A stretch of DNA of 64,000 bases from Lachnoclostridium sp. An169 (GCF_002160525.1 NZ_NFKT01000017.1:33557-97556), one strand, 5' to 3'. Counted from the first letter of the stretch, positions 17,673-26,910 are shown. Notes: generated by a model from the sequence alone, not told the origin. Translations and numbers: made by a program.

Positions 17673-17748
17673 GAGCTTCTGCCTCCTTTCCCGGTACAGG
17701 TTCTTCCCTAACATACTAAATTACAGACAGATATTTCTGCCTGTTATA

Positions 17749-17777
17749 ACTATACAACAATACAACTTTAATAACAA
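17749..17777 (-). promoter_or_regulatory. Promoter and probable AraR operator of the ara operon
   Basis: On the minus strand TTGTTA (17772-17777), a 17-base spacer and TATAGT (17749-17754) precede araR. Between and over them lies TACAAC-AA-TACAAC (17753-17766), including the 11-mer CAATACAACTT (17758-17768). The same 11-mer occurs in both arms of the hairpin at 17824-17864. A repressor bound here would cover the -10 box. Confidence 0.7.
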
Positions 17778-17823
17778 TTCGCAGTATTGATAAATACCAA
17801 AGTCACATTTTATAAAAAAATAA

Positions 17824-17864
17824 GAAGTTGTATTGTTTTTAGAACTTTAAAGCAATACAACTTC
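17824..17864 (-). terminator. Terminator of the truncated AAA-ATPase gene, with operator-like arms
   Basis: Perfect 12-base arms GAAGTTGTATTG and CAATACAACTTC with a 17-base loop. On the minus strand the hairpin is followed by TTATTTTTTTATAAAA, as in an intrinsic terminator. The arms contain the CAATACAACTT word found at the ara promoter, so it might also serve as an auxiliary AraR site. Confidence 0.65.
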
Positions 17865-17897
17865 TCTCTTTCACACCATTATTTTTTCATGACCCAT

Positions 17898-19064
17898 TTA
17901 TAATTTTTCTATTCTGCAGTGATGAGTCTTATCATTGTATTCCAGAAACGGGATCTCTCTGTCGTGCACTTCTTCGAGAAAAGATGCAACTTTTCCTTCA
18001 TCCCCGGATAATGTCGCCTGCAGCATATTTCTGGAAGATTCCACGATTTCCCGTATTTCACCCATGCTCGACCGTGTAAGAACCTGCTGAAATTTCTCCA
18101 TCAGTTCCAGATTCGGTATTTGCAGATATCCGTTATGATAAGAAAGAAATCCATAGACAACCATCGCTGAAAGTATTTCATCCCTTGTCTTCATGCTTGG
18201 CTGTAATGCACTGTATCCGGTCAGCTCAACCCGGACCGGTATCCCTGATACCATCTTTACAACATCTTCCCTGACCTCTGCAGCATTATTTTCTACACAT
18301 TCTGCCACCTCATTCATCGGTCCCGTCTCAGTCCAGTAATTCAGGCATACCCCCTTTACTTCACTTTCACTGAAACCAAAATATCTGTCAAATATATTAT
18401 CATTGATAAAATTGTATTCGGCAAACATATTCAGTTCAGAGCCGCTCGAATATTTTGCAATCGGAAGCACGCCTGTCATATATGCCAGATCCACATAAGG
18501 CTGATCTTTCAGCAGATTCTTCAGAAATCCGAGATAAGCATTTTTGTCCCTTTCCGACATATATTCCTCATAAAAAATCGAATCCCATTCATCCATAATA
18601 AAAATGAAAGATTCTTTTGTATCCCACAACATTCTGCTGATACTGTCATATTTCTTTTCTTTCAGAAACGGATAGCACTCTGTCAGGTCTTCAATAAAAC
18701 ATTCCCTGATACTTGAAATATAAGTGTGGTAATCCTCGCACAGATCCGGTCTTCGACTGAAATCAATATATATGACGTTATGTCGGTTCAGGTGGTCAGC
18801 AAACGACGGCGCAGCGGCAATCTGTCTGTTCTGAAACAGTTCCGCTGTATCATAGCCCTTCGTATAGTACGCTCCGAGCATATTGGCATTCACCGTCTTC
18901 CCGAATCTGCGGGGACGGGTCACACAGACATAACAGTCATTGATTCCTATTTTCTGGTTCAGCAGTTCAATCATGCCGCTTTTATCCACATAAGGGATCT
19001 GTGTACAGGTTTTCTGATATCGTACGATGGGGATTCCGGTATTCAGATAATTCACACACGCCAC
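17898..19064 (-). CDS. AAA-ATPase-like protein lacking its C-terminal nuclease domain
   Basis: A 388-residue member of the PRRFGK-type AAA-ATPase family (often annotated with DUF1703). The nucleotide-binding motif TRPRRFGKTVNANML is near residue 50 and the Walker B-like FIMDEWDSIF near 150. Full-length relatives, including the one at 43089-44786, run to about 520-580 residues and end in a PD-(D/E)XK nuclease-like domain. This one stops just after FLEEVHDREIPFLEYND, where that domain should begin. It is thus truncated or a naturally short form. Start is a GTG at 19064 or at 19055; AAAGGCGG fits the second better. It ends at its own terminator. Its function is unknown; relatives are linked to mobile or abortive-type functions only by speculation. 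Confidence 0.75.
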   Translation of the reverse strand: MACVNYLNTGIPIVRYQKTCTQIPYVDKSGMIELLNQKIGINDCYVCVTRPRRFGKTVNANMLGAYYTKGYDTAELFQNRQIAAAPSFADHLNRHNVIYIDFSRRPDLCEDYHTYISSIRECFIEDLTECYPFLKEKKYDSISRMLWDTKESFIFIMDEWDSIFYEEYMSERDKNAYLGFLKNLLKDQPYVDLAYMTGVLPIAKYSSGSELNMFAEYNFINDNIFDRYFGFSESEVKGVCLNYWTETGPMNEVAECVENNAAEVREDVVKMVSGIPVRVELTGYSALQPSMKTRDEILSAMVVYGFLSYHNGYLQIPNLELMEKFQQVLTRSSMGEIREIVESSRNMLQATLSGDEGKVASFLEEVHDREIPFLEYNDKTHHCRIEKL

Positions 19065-19174
19065 CGCCTTTCTTTTCTTTCAGATTTAATTCCATTCTAC
19101 CACACCCGCCATTTATCTTCCATACCGGCTTTTGCACAAGATACAACGGTATCGTTGCCGCGGAATAGACAAGA

Positions 19175-19279
19175 TCATACGCATCTTTCTGTCAGTTCAT
19201 GAAATAATTCATCGCAGTATCTCGGTCTGTATTTCTCGAATCTTTCCGGGATCCTGTCAAATGTTTTCCTGAAATCCAT
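19175..19279 (-). pseudogene. N-terminal scrap of a class I SAM-dependent methyltransferase
   Basis: A 34-codon frame with a perfect GGAGGTGACAGTA-ATG start. The peptide begins MDFRKTFDRIPERFEKYRPR, the typical opening of clostridial SAM methyltransferases of 250 or so residues, then stops at TGA after TERCV. The rest of the gene is missing and the following 100 bases show no methyltransferase motif in any frame. The intact ribosome site and start suggest a recent deletion. It lies between the AAA-ATPase gene and the ABC permease gene. Confidence 0.55.
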
Positions 19280-19317
19280 TACTGTCACCTCCGTAAATTC
19301 TGAATTTCCTGTCAGAT

Positions 19318-21393
19318 TTACTCCCCGACCACTCTTCTGCAGCACAGGTACGACAGCAGGAAATATCCGCCGTACACCGCCACGATCAGCAGCGCCGTGA
19401 CTACCAGAGATACCGAGATGCTTCCGGAATCACTGATGGTCATCATGTTGTTGCAGACCTGGATGCCGAATACAGAGTGGATTACAGCCAGGATCAGCGG
19501 AAGTCCGAAAAACACGCCCATCTGGATAAACAGCGCCCGGTTCCGCTCCCGGTCTCCCACGCCCAGCTCCCGGAGTATTCTGTATTTTTCCCGGCTGTCA
19601 ATGGCATCCGACATTTCTTTTAATGCCAGGATTGCGGCGCCGCTGATAATGAACACGAATCCCAGGTAAAGGGCAAGGAATACCACCAGGCCGCTGGAGC
19701 CGATATTGTCGTCTGCAATATATGACCGGGTACTGGAAATCACCCTTTTTCCATCCTCCGCATCACTGTTTACCTGTCTGTTAAACGCCCCGTCATCCAT
19801 ATAGGAACGGAATTCTTTCGTATCATAACCTCCGGAATAATCTGCCAGAAGATAGCTCTTTGCCGCATCATTTTCCTCAAAGGGAATGTCATCCGGCACA
19901 ACGATAATTCCCATGTTGGACTCGGAATAGTTCATCATGAGGAATCCGTCCAGACAGGTATCCTTCGCTGCGGTCAGGGTCCGTCCTTTCACTTCTATCG
20001 TATCATTTACAGCCAGGCCGTACTGGAAGAATTTCACCATGTTGGGGTAATCACAGCTTATGGCATATTCATTTTCGCCCAGGCTGACCGGATCGAACCC
20101 GTAGATCTGCGCCGCCCGGTTATAATCGCCGACCCGGATCATCTCAATCTCTTCCGCCGCCATATACCGGAAGGAAGAATCCGCTTCCAGAAGGCTTTCC
20201 ATATAGCTTCCCATGACAGTCTGGTTTGTCACGGTCTCTGTCTTATAAGCGACAAACTCTTCAAGAATGTCCAAAGAGTTCATATCAAATTCCTTCTCTG
20301 CAAGCACATCTGCCACCGTTTTCCCGTCCGGCTGGTTTTTCACATCTGCCGTACTTTCCCCGGCGCTTTCATCATCGCTTTCCCCGGTCATATTCCGGCT
20401 CATGGACACATCAATGGGGGCCAGCCGGTCGATCCTGCCCTCCCGGTATGACTTCAGCGTAAATGCGGACGAGAGCAGGCAGATCGTGACGAACAGAAGC
20501 AGGCAGATGATCGAGGCAGCCGCCACAAATGTATTGATCTGGCTTCCCGTCTCGCTGATAATGAAGGAGTTCAGCCGCCGGTGATAGATGCCGGGGATCT
20601 TTTTCAGTACATTGATGGCAAATCCCGACACCGACCAGAACACCAGGAACGTCCCGATGATTCCCAGGACGATCTGCACCATCACAAGCGCCTCGCTCGT
20701 CATGTTCGCCTCGTTTGCAGTCACATTATAGTAAGCTATGCCCAGTATCACGCAGGCAAAGAGAAATACCGCCAGGCAGACCCAGGGATTCTTCAGATGC
20801 ATTTTCTCTTTTTTCCTCGCTCCCACATACAGGTCGATGATCTGGGAACGCATGACCACAATGGTGTTCATCACGATCACCACCACGTAAATAATAGCGA
20901 AATATCCCACTGTTTTCAGCAGGGTGGGAACCGATAAAGTAAAGACGAAACCGGTCATGTCAGCCTGGAAGAGATTTGCCACAAAAAGGGACATAAACTG
21001 GGACAGCCCCACACCCGCCAGCAGACCGACAGCAAGGGAGATCAGCCCGATCACCGCCGTCTCTGTGAGAAGGATCCTGGCAATGTCCGACTTTTTCATA
21101 CCCAGAGTCAGATACAGGCCGAACTCCTTCTTTCTCTTCCGCAGCAGGAAACGGCTGGCGTACACGATGAGGAATCCCAGGATACAGGAGACGACCACAC
21201 TCATGGCAGACAGAACTGTCACAAGAATATCTACCATATCCGAACGCTTTTTCGAGAGATCCATCAGCGCTGTCTGGGAATCTACTGCATTAAACACATA
21301 GAAAATGCAGACGCCCAGAATCAGGGTAAAGAAATAGATGGAGTAATCCCGGATGCTCTTCTTCAGATTTTTCATGGAAATCCTAAACAGCAT
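19318..21393 (-). CDS. BceB-like ABC transporter permease (FtsX type)
   Basis: A 691-residue permease. Membrane segments fall near 17-37, 55-80, 105-130, 150-180, 200-225, 230-255 and 285-310, then a large extracellular domain (about 320-585) and three more segments to the end. This 10-helix plan with one long extracellular domain before helix 8 is that of BceB/VraG permeases, which sense and remove bacitracin and other antimicrobial peptides. It overlaps its ATPase gene by 11 bases. The kinase upstream has no real extracellular sensor, as expected for a system where the transporter is the sensor. Confidence 0.9.
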   Translation of the reverse strand: MLFRISMKNLKKSIRDYSIYFFTLILGVCIFYVFNAVDSQTALMDLSKKRSDMVDILVTVLSAMSVVVSCILGFLIVYASRFLLRKRKKEFGLYLTLGMKKSDIARILLTETAVIGLISLAVGLLAGVGLSQFMSLFVANLFQADMTGFVFTLSVPTLLKTVGYFAIIYVVVIVMNTIVVMRSQIIDLYVGARKKEKMHLKNPWVCLAVFLFACVILGIAYYNVTANEANMTSEALVMVQIVLGIIGTFLVFWSVSGFAINVLKKIPGIYHRRLNSFIISETGSQINTFVAAASIICLLLFVTICLLSSAFTLKSYREGRIDRLAPIDVSMSRNMTGESDDESAGESTADVKNQPDGKTVADVLAEKEFDMNSLDILEEFVAYKTETVTNQTVMGSYMESLLEADSSFRYMAAEEIEMIRVGDYNRAAQIYGFDPVSLGENEYAISCDYPNMVKFFQYGLAVNDTIEVKGRTLTAAKDTCLDGFLMMNYSESNMGIIVVPDDIPFEENDAAKSYLLADYSGGYDTKEFRSYMDDGAFNRQVNSDAEDGKRVISSTRSYIADDNIGSSGLVVFLALYLGFVFIISGAAILALKEMSDAIDSREKYRILRELGVGDRERNRALFIQMGVFFGLPLILAVIHSVFGIQVCNNMMTISDSGSISVSLVVTALLIVAVYGGYFLLSYLCCRRVVGE

Positions 21394-22150
21394 AATTCAG
21401 GTCACCTCCCATCAGAGAGACAACATCCATAATGCTGTCGAAGAAGGCTCTCCGCTCCTCTTTGCCCCGGCGCAGTTCATTGAAGATTTCCCCATCTTTC
21501 ATGAACAGCACTCTTGACGCGTAGCTCGCCGCAAAACTGTCGTGGGTCACCATAAGGATGGTGGCGTGCTCCTCCTCGTTCAGCGCCCGCAGGCTCTCAA
21601 GAAGTGTACGGGAATTGCGGGAATCCAGCGCCCCGGTCGGCTCATCCGCAAGAATAATGGAAGGACCGGTAATGACTGCCCTCGCCGCCGCGGTGCGCTG
21701 CTTCTGCCCGCCGGACATCTGGTAGGGGTATTTGTCCAGCACTTCCCGGATGCCGAGCCTGTCGGCCGCCTGTTCCACCTTTCCCCGGATCTTTTTGGGA
21801 TCACATTTCTGGATCTGCAGTGCCAGGGCGATGTTGTCAAATGCTGTCAGCGTATCCAGCAGGTTAAAGTCCTGGAAAATAAATCCCAGCCGGTCCCTTC
21901 TGAAATCCGCCAGTGCATTGCGCTTTAAGTCCGACGTACAGATTCCGTCAATATAGATCTGCCCGGCTGTCGGCCGGTCGATCGTGGAGATGCAGTTTAA
22001 CAGAGTCGTCTTGCCGGATCCGGAAGCCCCCATTATTGCAGTAAATTCTCCTTTCTCCACGGAAAACGAAATATCGTTCAGCGCTTTGGTCAGGCTGGAC
22101 CGGTTTCCGTAATACTTGACAAGGTGTTCAATCTTTAACAGTTCACTCAT
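21383..22150 (-). CDS. BceA-like ABC transporter ATPase
   Basis: A 255-residue ATPase with Walker A GASGSGKTTLLN (about 40-51), signature MSGGQKQR (about 144-151), Walker B IILADEPTGALD (about 164-175) and MVTHD. It belongs to the MacB/BceA group that works with FtsX-type permeases. The gene has its own ribosome site and starts 110 bases after the kinase, in a spacer with a BceR-type inverted repeat. This means the transporter pair can be induced separately from the two-component genes. Confidence 0.93.
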   Translation of the reverse strand: MSELLKIEHLVKYYGNRSSLTKALNDISFSVEKGEFTAIMGASGSGKTTLLNCISTIDRPTAGQIYIDGICTSDLKRNALADFRRDRLGFIFQDFNLLDTLTAFDNIALALQIQKCDPKKIRGKVEQAADRLGIREVLDKYPYQMSGGQKQRTAAARAVITGPSIILADEPTGALDSRNSRTLLESLRALNEEEHATILMVTHDSFAASYASRVLFMKDGEIFNELRRGKEERRAFFDSIMDVVSLMGGDLNYAV

Positions 22151-22238
22151 TATAATATCCGTCCTTTCATGACAGTAGTATTTTCACCTTAAGTATACGG
22201 AATCCTGTAAGCGCGCAACATCGATCCTCCTGACTTAA

Positions 22239-22256
22239 ACTTACAATCCTGTAAGT
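22239..22256 (-). promoter_or_regulatory. BceR-type operator before the ABC genes
   Basis: ACTTACA-N4-TGTAAGT contains TTACA-N4-TGTAA, an exact match to the known BceR/PsdR consensus TNACA-N4-TGTAA. A half-site match AATCCTGTAAG recurs at 22201-22211. It lies about 90 bases before the ATPase start with a TATACT-like -10 box in between. Confidence 0.75.
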
Positions 22257-22260
22257 TTTC

Positions 22261-23328
22261 TCACAGACGCACGGTTCCGAACTCTACGATAATCCGTGTC
22301 CCTGCGCCCGGTTCAGACTCTGCGCCGATGCAGTGTCCCATCTCTGTGCAGAGTTTCCGGCAGATGTAGAGCCCCATGCCTGTGGAGGCAGCGGTTTTTC
22401 TGCCGTTTTCTCCGGTAAATGACTTGTCAAAGATCCGGGGCAGGTCCCCGGTGCTGATCCCGATGCCGTTGTCCTCCACAAAAAGCCGGATGCGGTCCGC
22501 TTTTGTTTCCGCACGGAAGCGGATTACCCTGCCCGTATCCGATTTTCCGCTTCCCGGAAAATCACCATGCTTCTCTTCCCGGGCATATTTCACGGAATTG
22601 CTGATCATCTGTCCGAGCATGAAAACCAGCCATTTCCGGTCTGTGTACACTTTCTCCTCCCCGATCTCCATCTGCACGGAAAAACGGTTGAGAATCAGGC
22701 TGTCCTTGTTCTCTCTTACCGCCTCCCGGACGATCTCCCGCAGAGTATGTTCCCCGATCCGGTAATCGTTTCGCGGGACTTCGCTCCGGATATAATAGAG
22801 CACCTTCTCCACATCGCTCTCGATCCTCCCGATCTGTTCTTTGAGCCTCCGGCTGTTCTCCCCGGATTCGTCACTGACGCGGCTCTCACCACGGCTGTTA
22901 TGGAGGATCAGTTTGGCGCTGGCTATGGGGATCTTGATCTCATGGATCCACCGCTCCGTATATTCCTTAAATTCCGAACTCACCCGTTCATGCCGCGCAA
23001 TCTCATCGTTCATGGACTTGGATATATCCTCCAGGTTCCTGTGCCAGATCTTCCCCTCCAGGAAACGGGGCTCCTCCTGCATCTCCGCAAAAAGGTATTT
23101 TTCTTTCAGGTGTTCCATTTTCTCCGCCATATCATTATAAAATGCCGCTTTCCGCAGAAAATCATACGCCAGTATCCCGGCGCCCCCGCACAGAAGAATC
23201 CCCAGAACAAAAACAGACAGAGCCGGGATGCTGCCGAAAAGCAGCAGCACCCCCTCCGTCACCGCAGTCATGAGAAGCCAGATCAGAATATGGTACACAT
23301 GATCTCTCAAGTATTCTCCGAATGTCAT
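22261..23328 (-). CDS. BceS-like intramembrane-sensing histidine kinase
   Basis: A 355-residue kinase with two membrane helices (about 12-30 and 36-55) joined by only a few residues, so there is no extracellular sensor domain. His129 lies in ERWIHEIKIPIASAK, the H box form peculiar to BceS-type kinases. The HATPase domain has MISNSVKYA, VEDNGIGI and GMGLYICRKL. It overlaps the response regulator gene by four bases (ATGA). BceS kinases take their signal from the neighbouring ABC transporter. Confidence 0.92.
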   Translation of the reverse strand: MTFGEYLRDHVYHILIWLLMTAVTEGVLLLFGSIPALSVFVLGILLCGGAGILAYDFLRKAAFYNDMAEKMEHLKEKYLFAEMQEEPRFLEGKIWHRNLEDISKSMNDEIARHERVSSEFKEYTERWIHEIKIPIASAKLILHNSRGESRVSDESGENSRRLKEQIGRIESDVEKVLYYIRSEVPRNDYRIGEHTLREIVREAVRENKDSLILNRFSVQMEIGEEKVYTDRKWLVFMLGQMISNSVKYAREEKHGDFPGSGKSDTGRVIRFRAETKADRIRLFVEDNGIGISTGDLPRIFDKSFTGENGRKTAASTGMGLYICRKLCTEMGHCIGAESEPGAGTRIIVEFGTVRL

Positions 23329-23993
23329 ACCAGCATATACCCCTGCTTTCTCCTTGTCTCAATCACATCCTCCAGACCGATGGAAGCCAGGCGCTTCCTC
23401 AGCCGGTTGATATTCACCGTGAGCGTATTGTCGTCCACAAATTCACTGAAATCCCACAGATAATCCATCAGCTCATCCCTGGATACGATCCGTCCCCTGT
23501 TCTTCAGAAGGCAGTGCAGAATCGTCATTTCATTGTGGGAGAGAACGATCTCGTCCCCATCCCGTATGATTGAACTCCGGGGCAGACTGATCTTCAGCCC
23601 CCGGTATGTCAGTTCTTCCTCTTTGGGCTGACCGGATGCACGGCGAAGCACCGACTCGATCCGAAGGAGCAGAAGCGTCGGATTATAGGGCTTTGTAATA
23701 TAATCATCCGCCCCGGCGCTGCGGCTTAAGATCTCCTCCACATCCCCGTCCCTGCTGGTGAGCATGATCACCGGAACATCCGATTTCTCCCGGAGCTCCC
23801 GGAGGATCGCCTGCCCGTTGGCTCCGGGAAGAATGATGTCCAGAAGGATCAGATCCGGCTTAAGCTCCTCCGCCTCTTCCGGCACCCGGTCGAACTGCTC
23901 CAGGACCGCCGTCTCATAACCGCTCCCTTCCAGAAGCGTTTTCACCTCATTTCGCAGCACTCTGTCATCTTCTACAATCAGTATTTTCTTCAT
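23325..23993 (-). CDS. BceR-like response regulator
   Basis: A 222-residue OmpR-family regulator: receiver with Asp9/Asp10 and phosphoacceptor Asp52 (LLDIILPGANG), and a winged-helix domain ending VIETRRKQGYMLV. The true start is the ATG at 23993 (MKKILIVEDD); it overlaps the stop codon of the preceding esterase gene as ATGA, so translation is probably coupled. The kinase gene overlaps by four bases on the other side. The inverted repeat at 22239-22256 is its likely target. Confidence 0.92.
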   Translation of the reverse strand: MKKILIVEDDRVLRNEVKTLLEGSGYETAVLEQFDRVPEEAEELKPDLILLDIILPGANGQAILRELREKSDVPVIMLTSRDGDVEEILSRSAGADDYITKPYNPTLLLLRIESVLRRASGQPKEEELTYRGLKISLPRSSIIRDGDEIVLSHNEMTILHCLLKNRGRIVSRDELMDYLWDFSEFVDDNTLTVNINRLRKRLASIGLEDVIETRRKQGYMLV

Positions 23994-25570
23994 CCGCACT
24001 GTACCTCTGCCGGTCTTGCCGGAATATCCGCACTGTTGTACAGATTCACCAGATACCATCCCGTCCGGGCAAGCCTCACTTCCGTGGGAACGCCGCCCCG
24101 GATCTCATCGCCTGAAATGATCATCTGCCTTCCTGCGGCAGACGCCTCCATTTTCTCCGGATCAAGCGCTCTTCCATCCTGAAATACCTGCAGGCCGCCC
24201 GCTTTTTTCTTCCCCACAGTCTGTCCGTAGGGAACCTTCTCCGTCAGGTGCAGCCCTTCCCCTGCATTTTCAAAAGTAAGAGTGAGCTTTCCGTCCTCCG
24301 TCTCCGCCTTTACCAGTGTGGGCGCTTCACAGAGAACATTCTCCCCATACACTCTGTTTTCCGCCAGAAGGGCAAGCCTGTGCCCCACCGGCTGCTTTTT
24401 CTTCGGGTGGATATCCCACTCCATCCCCACGTCCGTGATCACTGCCATACCGGTATTCTCAACGGTGTCCGCCGTGTACTGCTGCGCCTCACGGATTTTC
24501 GCATAAGGCTCGCCGATACACTGCATCCACTGGTTCAGCGGTGCAATCTGGACAAACAGGAAGGGAAGATTCTCATTCCAGAGTCGCCTCCAGGAACGGA
24601 TCATCTCCGGGAACAGCGTATGGTAGACTTCCGGATGGGTATCCCCGTCCGTCTCCCCCTGATACCAGATCACGCCGCGCACCGTATAAGGCGCCACCTG
24701 GCAGAGCATGGACTCATACAGTCCTCCCGGGCGCCGCTCATACTTCGGTCCGATCTGGGGCGCCATAGCCTCCGGATCAATTTTCGTAAGGTCAATCCCC
24801 TGCTCCATCATCTTCGCAGCGAACTCCTCCTGTGTACAGCCCCGCATCATCATGTCGCTGATAGGATTTCCAAGCAGATCCGTCTGATAGGACGCCGGAT
24901 TATTCCGGAAGTTTTCCTCATATTTTTCCAGATCCAGCCGGCTCACTGCCTCGTCATACTCATCCAGAAAAACCTGTCCGCCGCCTTCCGCCACGGCCTC
25001 CCGGGGCATCCATGCACATGCCGGAGTGCCGCCCCAGTTGCAGCCCACGATTCCAACCGGAACCTGATATTTCTTCTGAAGTTCTTTTGCAAAATAGTAA
25101 CCCACTGCAGAGAAGCGCTCCAACTGCTCCGGCTCTGCCTTCCGCCAGAATCCGTAATGTTTCCCGTAATCCGCCTCGTCGATCTGCCCCACGTAAGACA
25201 CTTCCGGATAGTCAAAAAACCGGACAGCGTCATTGGCACACTGCCTTTTTTCCGTCTCCATGTCCGCATCATAGCGCATGTGAAACTCCATATTGGACTG
25301 TCCCCCGGCAAGCCACACCTCGCCCACCTGAACGTCCTTTAACGAAATTCTCTCTTCTCCGGATACGATCTCCATCTCTTCTCCGAAAGATGTGTCAAAC
25401 GGTCCGCACACTGCAGTCCATTTTCCCTCTGCATCGGCTGTGGCCGCTGACGTTTTCCCCTGCATCGTCACTGTGACTTCTGCCCCCGGGGCAGCTTCTC
25501 CCCACACGGAGACCTTCTTCTCCCGCTGAATGATCATATGATCCTGAAATAGCAACGCTGTCTTCAACAT
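23990..25570 (-). CDS. Sialate O-acetylesterase-like SGNH/SASA esterase
   Basis: A 526-residue carbohydrate esterase of the DUF303/SASA family, which removes O-acetyl groups from sialic acid or plant polysaccharide. The catalytic Ser motif LAGGQSNMEF is near residue 90; VRGVIWYQGETDG near 290 and the C-terminal DIHPKKKQPVGHRLA near 390 supply the other conserved blocks, including the probable catalytic His. An N-terminal beta domain (10-80) precedes the hydrolase. There is no signal peptide, so it acts inside the cell on imported sugar. It overlaps the oxidoreductase gene upstream by seven bases and the response regulator downstream by four, an odd link between sugar metabolism and peptide sensing. 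Confidence 0.85.
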   Translation of the reverse strand: MLKTALLFQDHMIIQREKKVSVWGEAAPGAEVTVTMQGKTSAATADAEGKWTAVCGPFDTSFGEEMEIVSGEERISLKDVQVGEVWLAGGQSNMEFHMRYDADMETEKRQCANDAVRFFDYPEVSYVGQIDEADYGKHYGFWRKAEPEQLERFSAVGYYFAKELQKKYQVPVGIVGCNWGGTPACAWMPREAVAEGGGQVFLDEYDEAVSRLDLEKYEENFRNNPASYQTDLLGNPISDMMMRGCTQEEFAAKMMEQGIDLTKIDPEAMAPQIGPKYERRPGGLYESMLCQVAPYTVRGVIWYQGETDGDTHPEVYHTLFPEMIRSWRRLWNENLPFLFVQIAPLNQWMQCIGEPYAKIREAQQYTADTVENTGMAVITDVGMEWDIHPKKKQPVGHRLALLAENRVYGENVLCEAPTLVKAETEDGKLTLTFENAGEGLHLTEKVPYGQTVGKKKAGGLQVFQDGRALDPEKMEASAAGRQMIISGDEIRGGVPTEVRLARTGWYLVNLYNSADIPARPAEVQCG

Positions 25571-26760
25571 GATCCTTCCCTCTTTTCCGCAATCAGTTCT
25601 TTCCAGTCGGTAAACGCTTCCGGCCGCTCACAGGTCGACTCCACATGTTCCATCCTGTCCGTCCCGCCGCTCTTCATGATCTGGCAGATGGTGTCAAGCA
25701 CATGGTAAGCCATAGTCACGTCCACCCGGATCCTCGGCATTTCCGGAGATTTTCCGGCTGTTTTCCCGGTTTCTCCGCCCTGCGCTTTTCCGGCTCTGAG
25801 GATCGCCCGCGCCATCTCCGCCGGTCCGATGCCCCGGCAGTTGTCAGACAGATCAGACACCGGCTCCAGTGTTCTTCTGTTATCCCTGTCCATATCCTCC
25901 ATACCGGTTATCTCCGGGATATACTGCACCTCGCCGCCGAACTGGTTGGCGTCGCCAAGGAAGAGAACCCCTTTCGTGCCGTATATGGTAAATACACCCA
26001 GATCTTTCATCAGGGACTCCCCGTTGAGGGTAAGCGTTCCGGCAACACCGCTCTCCATCTTCAGGATTGCCGTCACCTGGCTCTCATTGTCATAAGTATA
26101 TTCTTTGCCGAATTCCGGACTCTGCGGGAATATATTCGTCCGCACCTTTTTCCGGTTCTCCACCACAGCCGATACCCGGTCCACCGGTCCTAACAGGCTG
26201 ACCAGTGCGGTCAGGTAATAGACGCCGTAATCATAACAGATCCCGCCTCCCGGCATCCGCAGGAACGTAAAGATGCTCGCCAGAAGATCAATATTCCGGT
26301 TGGCGCAGACCGTAAAGGAAGTCACCTCGCCGATCAGCCCGTCATCGATCGCCTTTCGCGCCGTCTGAAAGCAGGAGCCAAGAAATGTCTCCGGCGCAGC
26401 TCCCAGCAGAAGCCCTTTCTCCCGCGCCAGATCAAGGAGCACTTTTCCGTCCTCCAGCCTGTCGGTGAGAGTTTTCTCCGTGTAGACATGTTTTCCTGCC
26501 TCCAGCGCCTGCCGGATCAGTTCAAAATGAGTGGGGGCAGGCGTCAGCACCACCACAAGTTCGATGCTGTCATCTGCAAGAATCTCATCATAGGTACACG
26601 CCCGGATTCCGTACTCTTTCGCTTTCTTCTGTGCGCTCTCCAGATGAGCTGCGGCGCAGGATACAACTTCCAGAGTGGAATATTTCTTCATCATGTTGGT
26701 GAGATAGATGTCGCTGATTGCTCCGCATCCCACCACGGCTGTCCTTACTTTTCTGTCCAT
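25564..26760 (-). CDS. Gfo/Idh/MocA-family oxidoreductase
   Basis: A 398-residue NAD(P)-dependent sugar dehydrogenase-like protein. The Rossmann motif VVGCGAISDIYLTN is at residues 9-22 and the EKTLT block (EKP in many relatives) is near 95. The C-terminal alpha/beta domain has the typical YDYGVYYLTALVSLLG near residue 180. The substrate is a sugar or inositol derivative and cannot be specified. A Gly/Lys-rich insert near residues 318-340 breaks the usual sequence. The gene has an AAGGAGG site and a TATAAT box about 85 bases upstream. It begins the operon that continues into the esterase and the BceRS-like genes. Confidence 0.86.
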   Translation of the reverse strand: MDRKVRTAVVGCGAISDIYLTNMMKKYSTLEVVSCAAAHLESAQKKAKEYGIRACTYDEILADDSIELVVVLTPAPTHFELIRQALEAGKHVYTEKTLTDRLEDGKVLLDLAREKGLLLGAAPETFLGSCFQTARKAIDDGLIGEVTSFTVCANRNIDLLASIFTFLRMPGGGICYDYGVYYLTALVSLLGPVDRVSAVVENRKKVRTNIFPQSPEFGKEYTYDNESQVTAILKMESGVAGTLTLNGESLMKDLGVFTIYGTKGVLFLGDANQFGGEVQYIPEITGMEDMDRDNRRTLEPVSDLSDNCRGIGPAEMARAILRAGKAQGGETGKTAGKSPEMPRIRVDVTMAYHVLDTICQIMKSGGTDRMEHVESTCERPEAFTDWKELIAEKREGSC

Positions 26761-26910
26761 AATATAATGCCTCCTTCGTTTTTTGATGGGCCCGGGATGT
26801 TATGCCGGGAACATATCAGCTACTATTATAACATTGATTTTCGGGAAATGGATGAGAAATCTTATAAAAGACATTCCTGTGAAGTTGAAGTTCTTCGGGA
26901 GAAAATAAAA

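Noticed and set aside
24248..25342. 364-codon plus-strand open frame
   Set aside because: It is antisense to the sialate O-acetylesterase gene and shows no domain.
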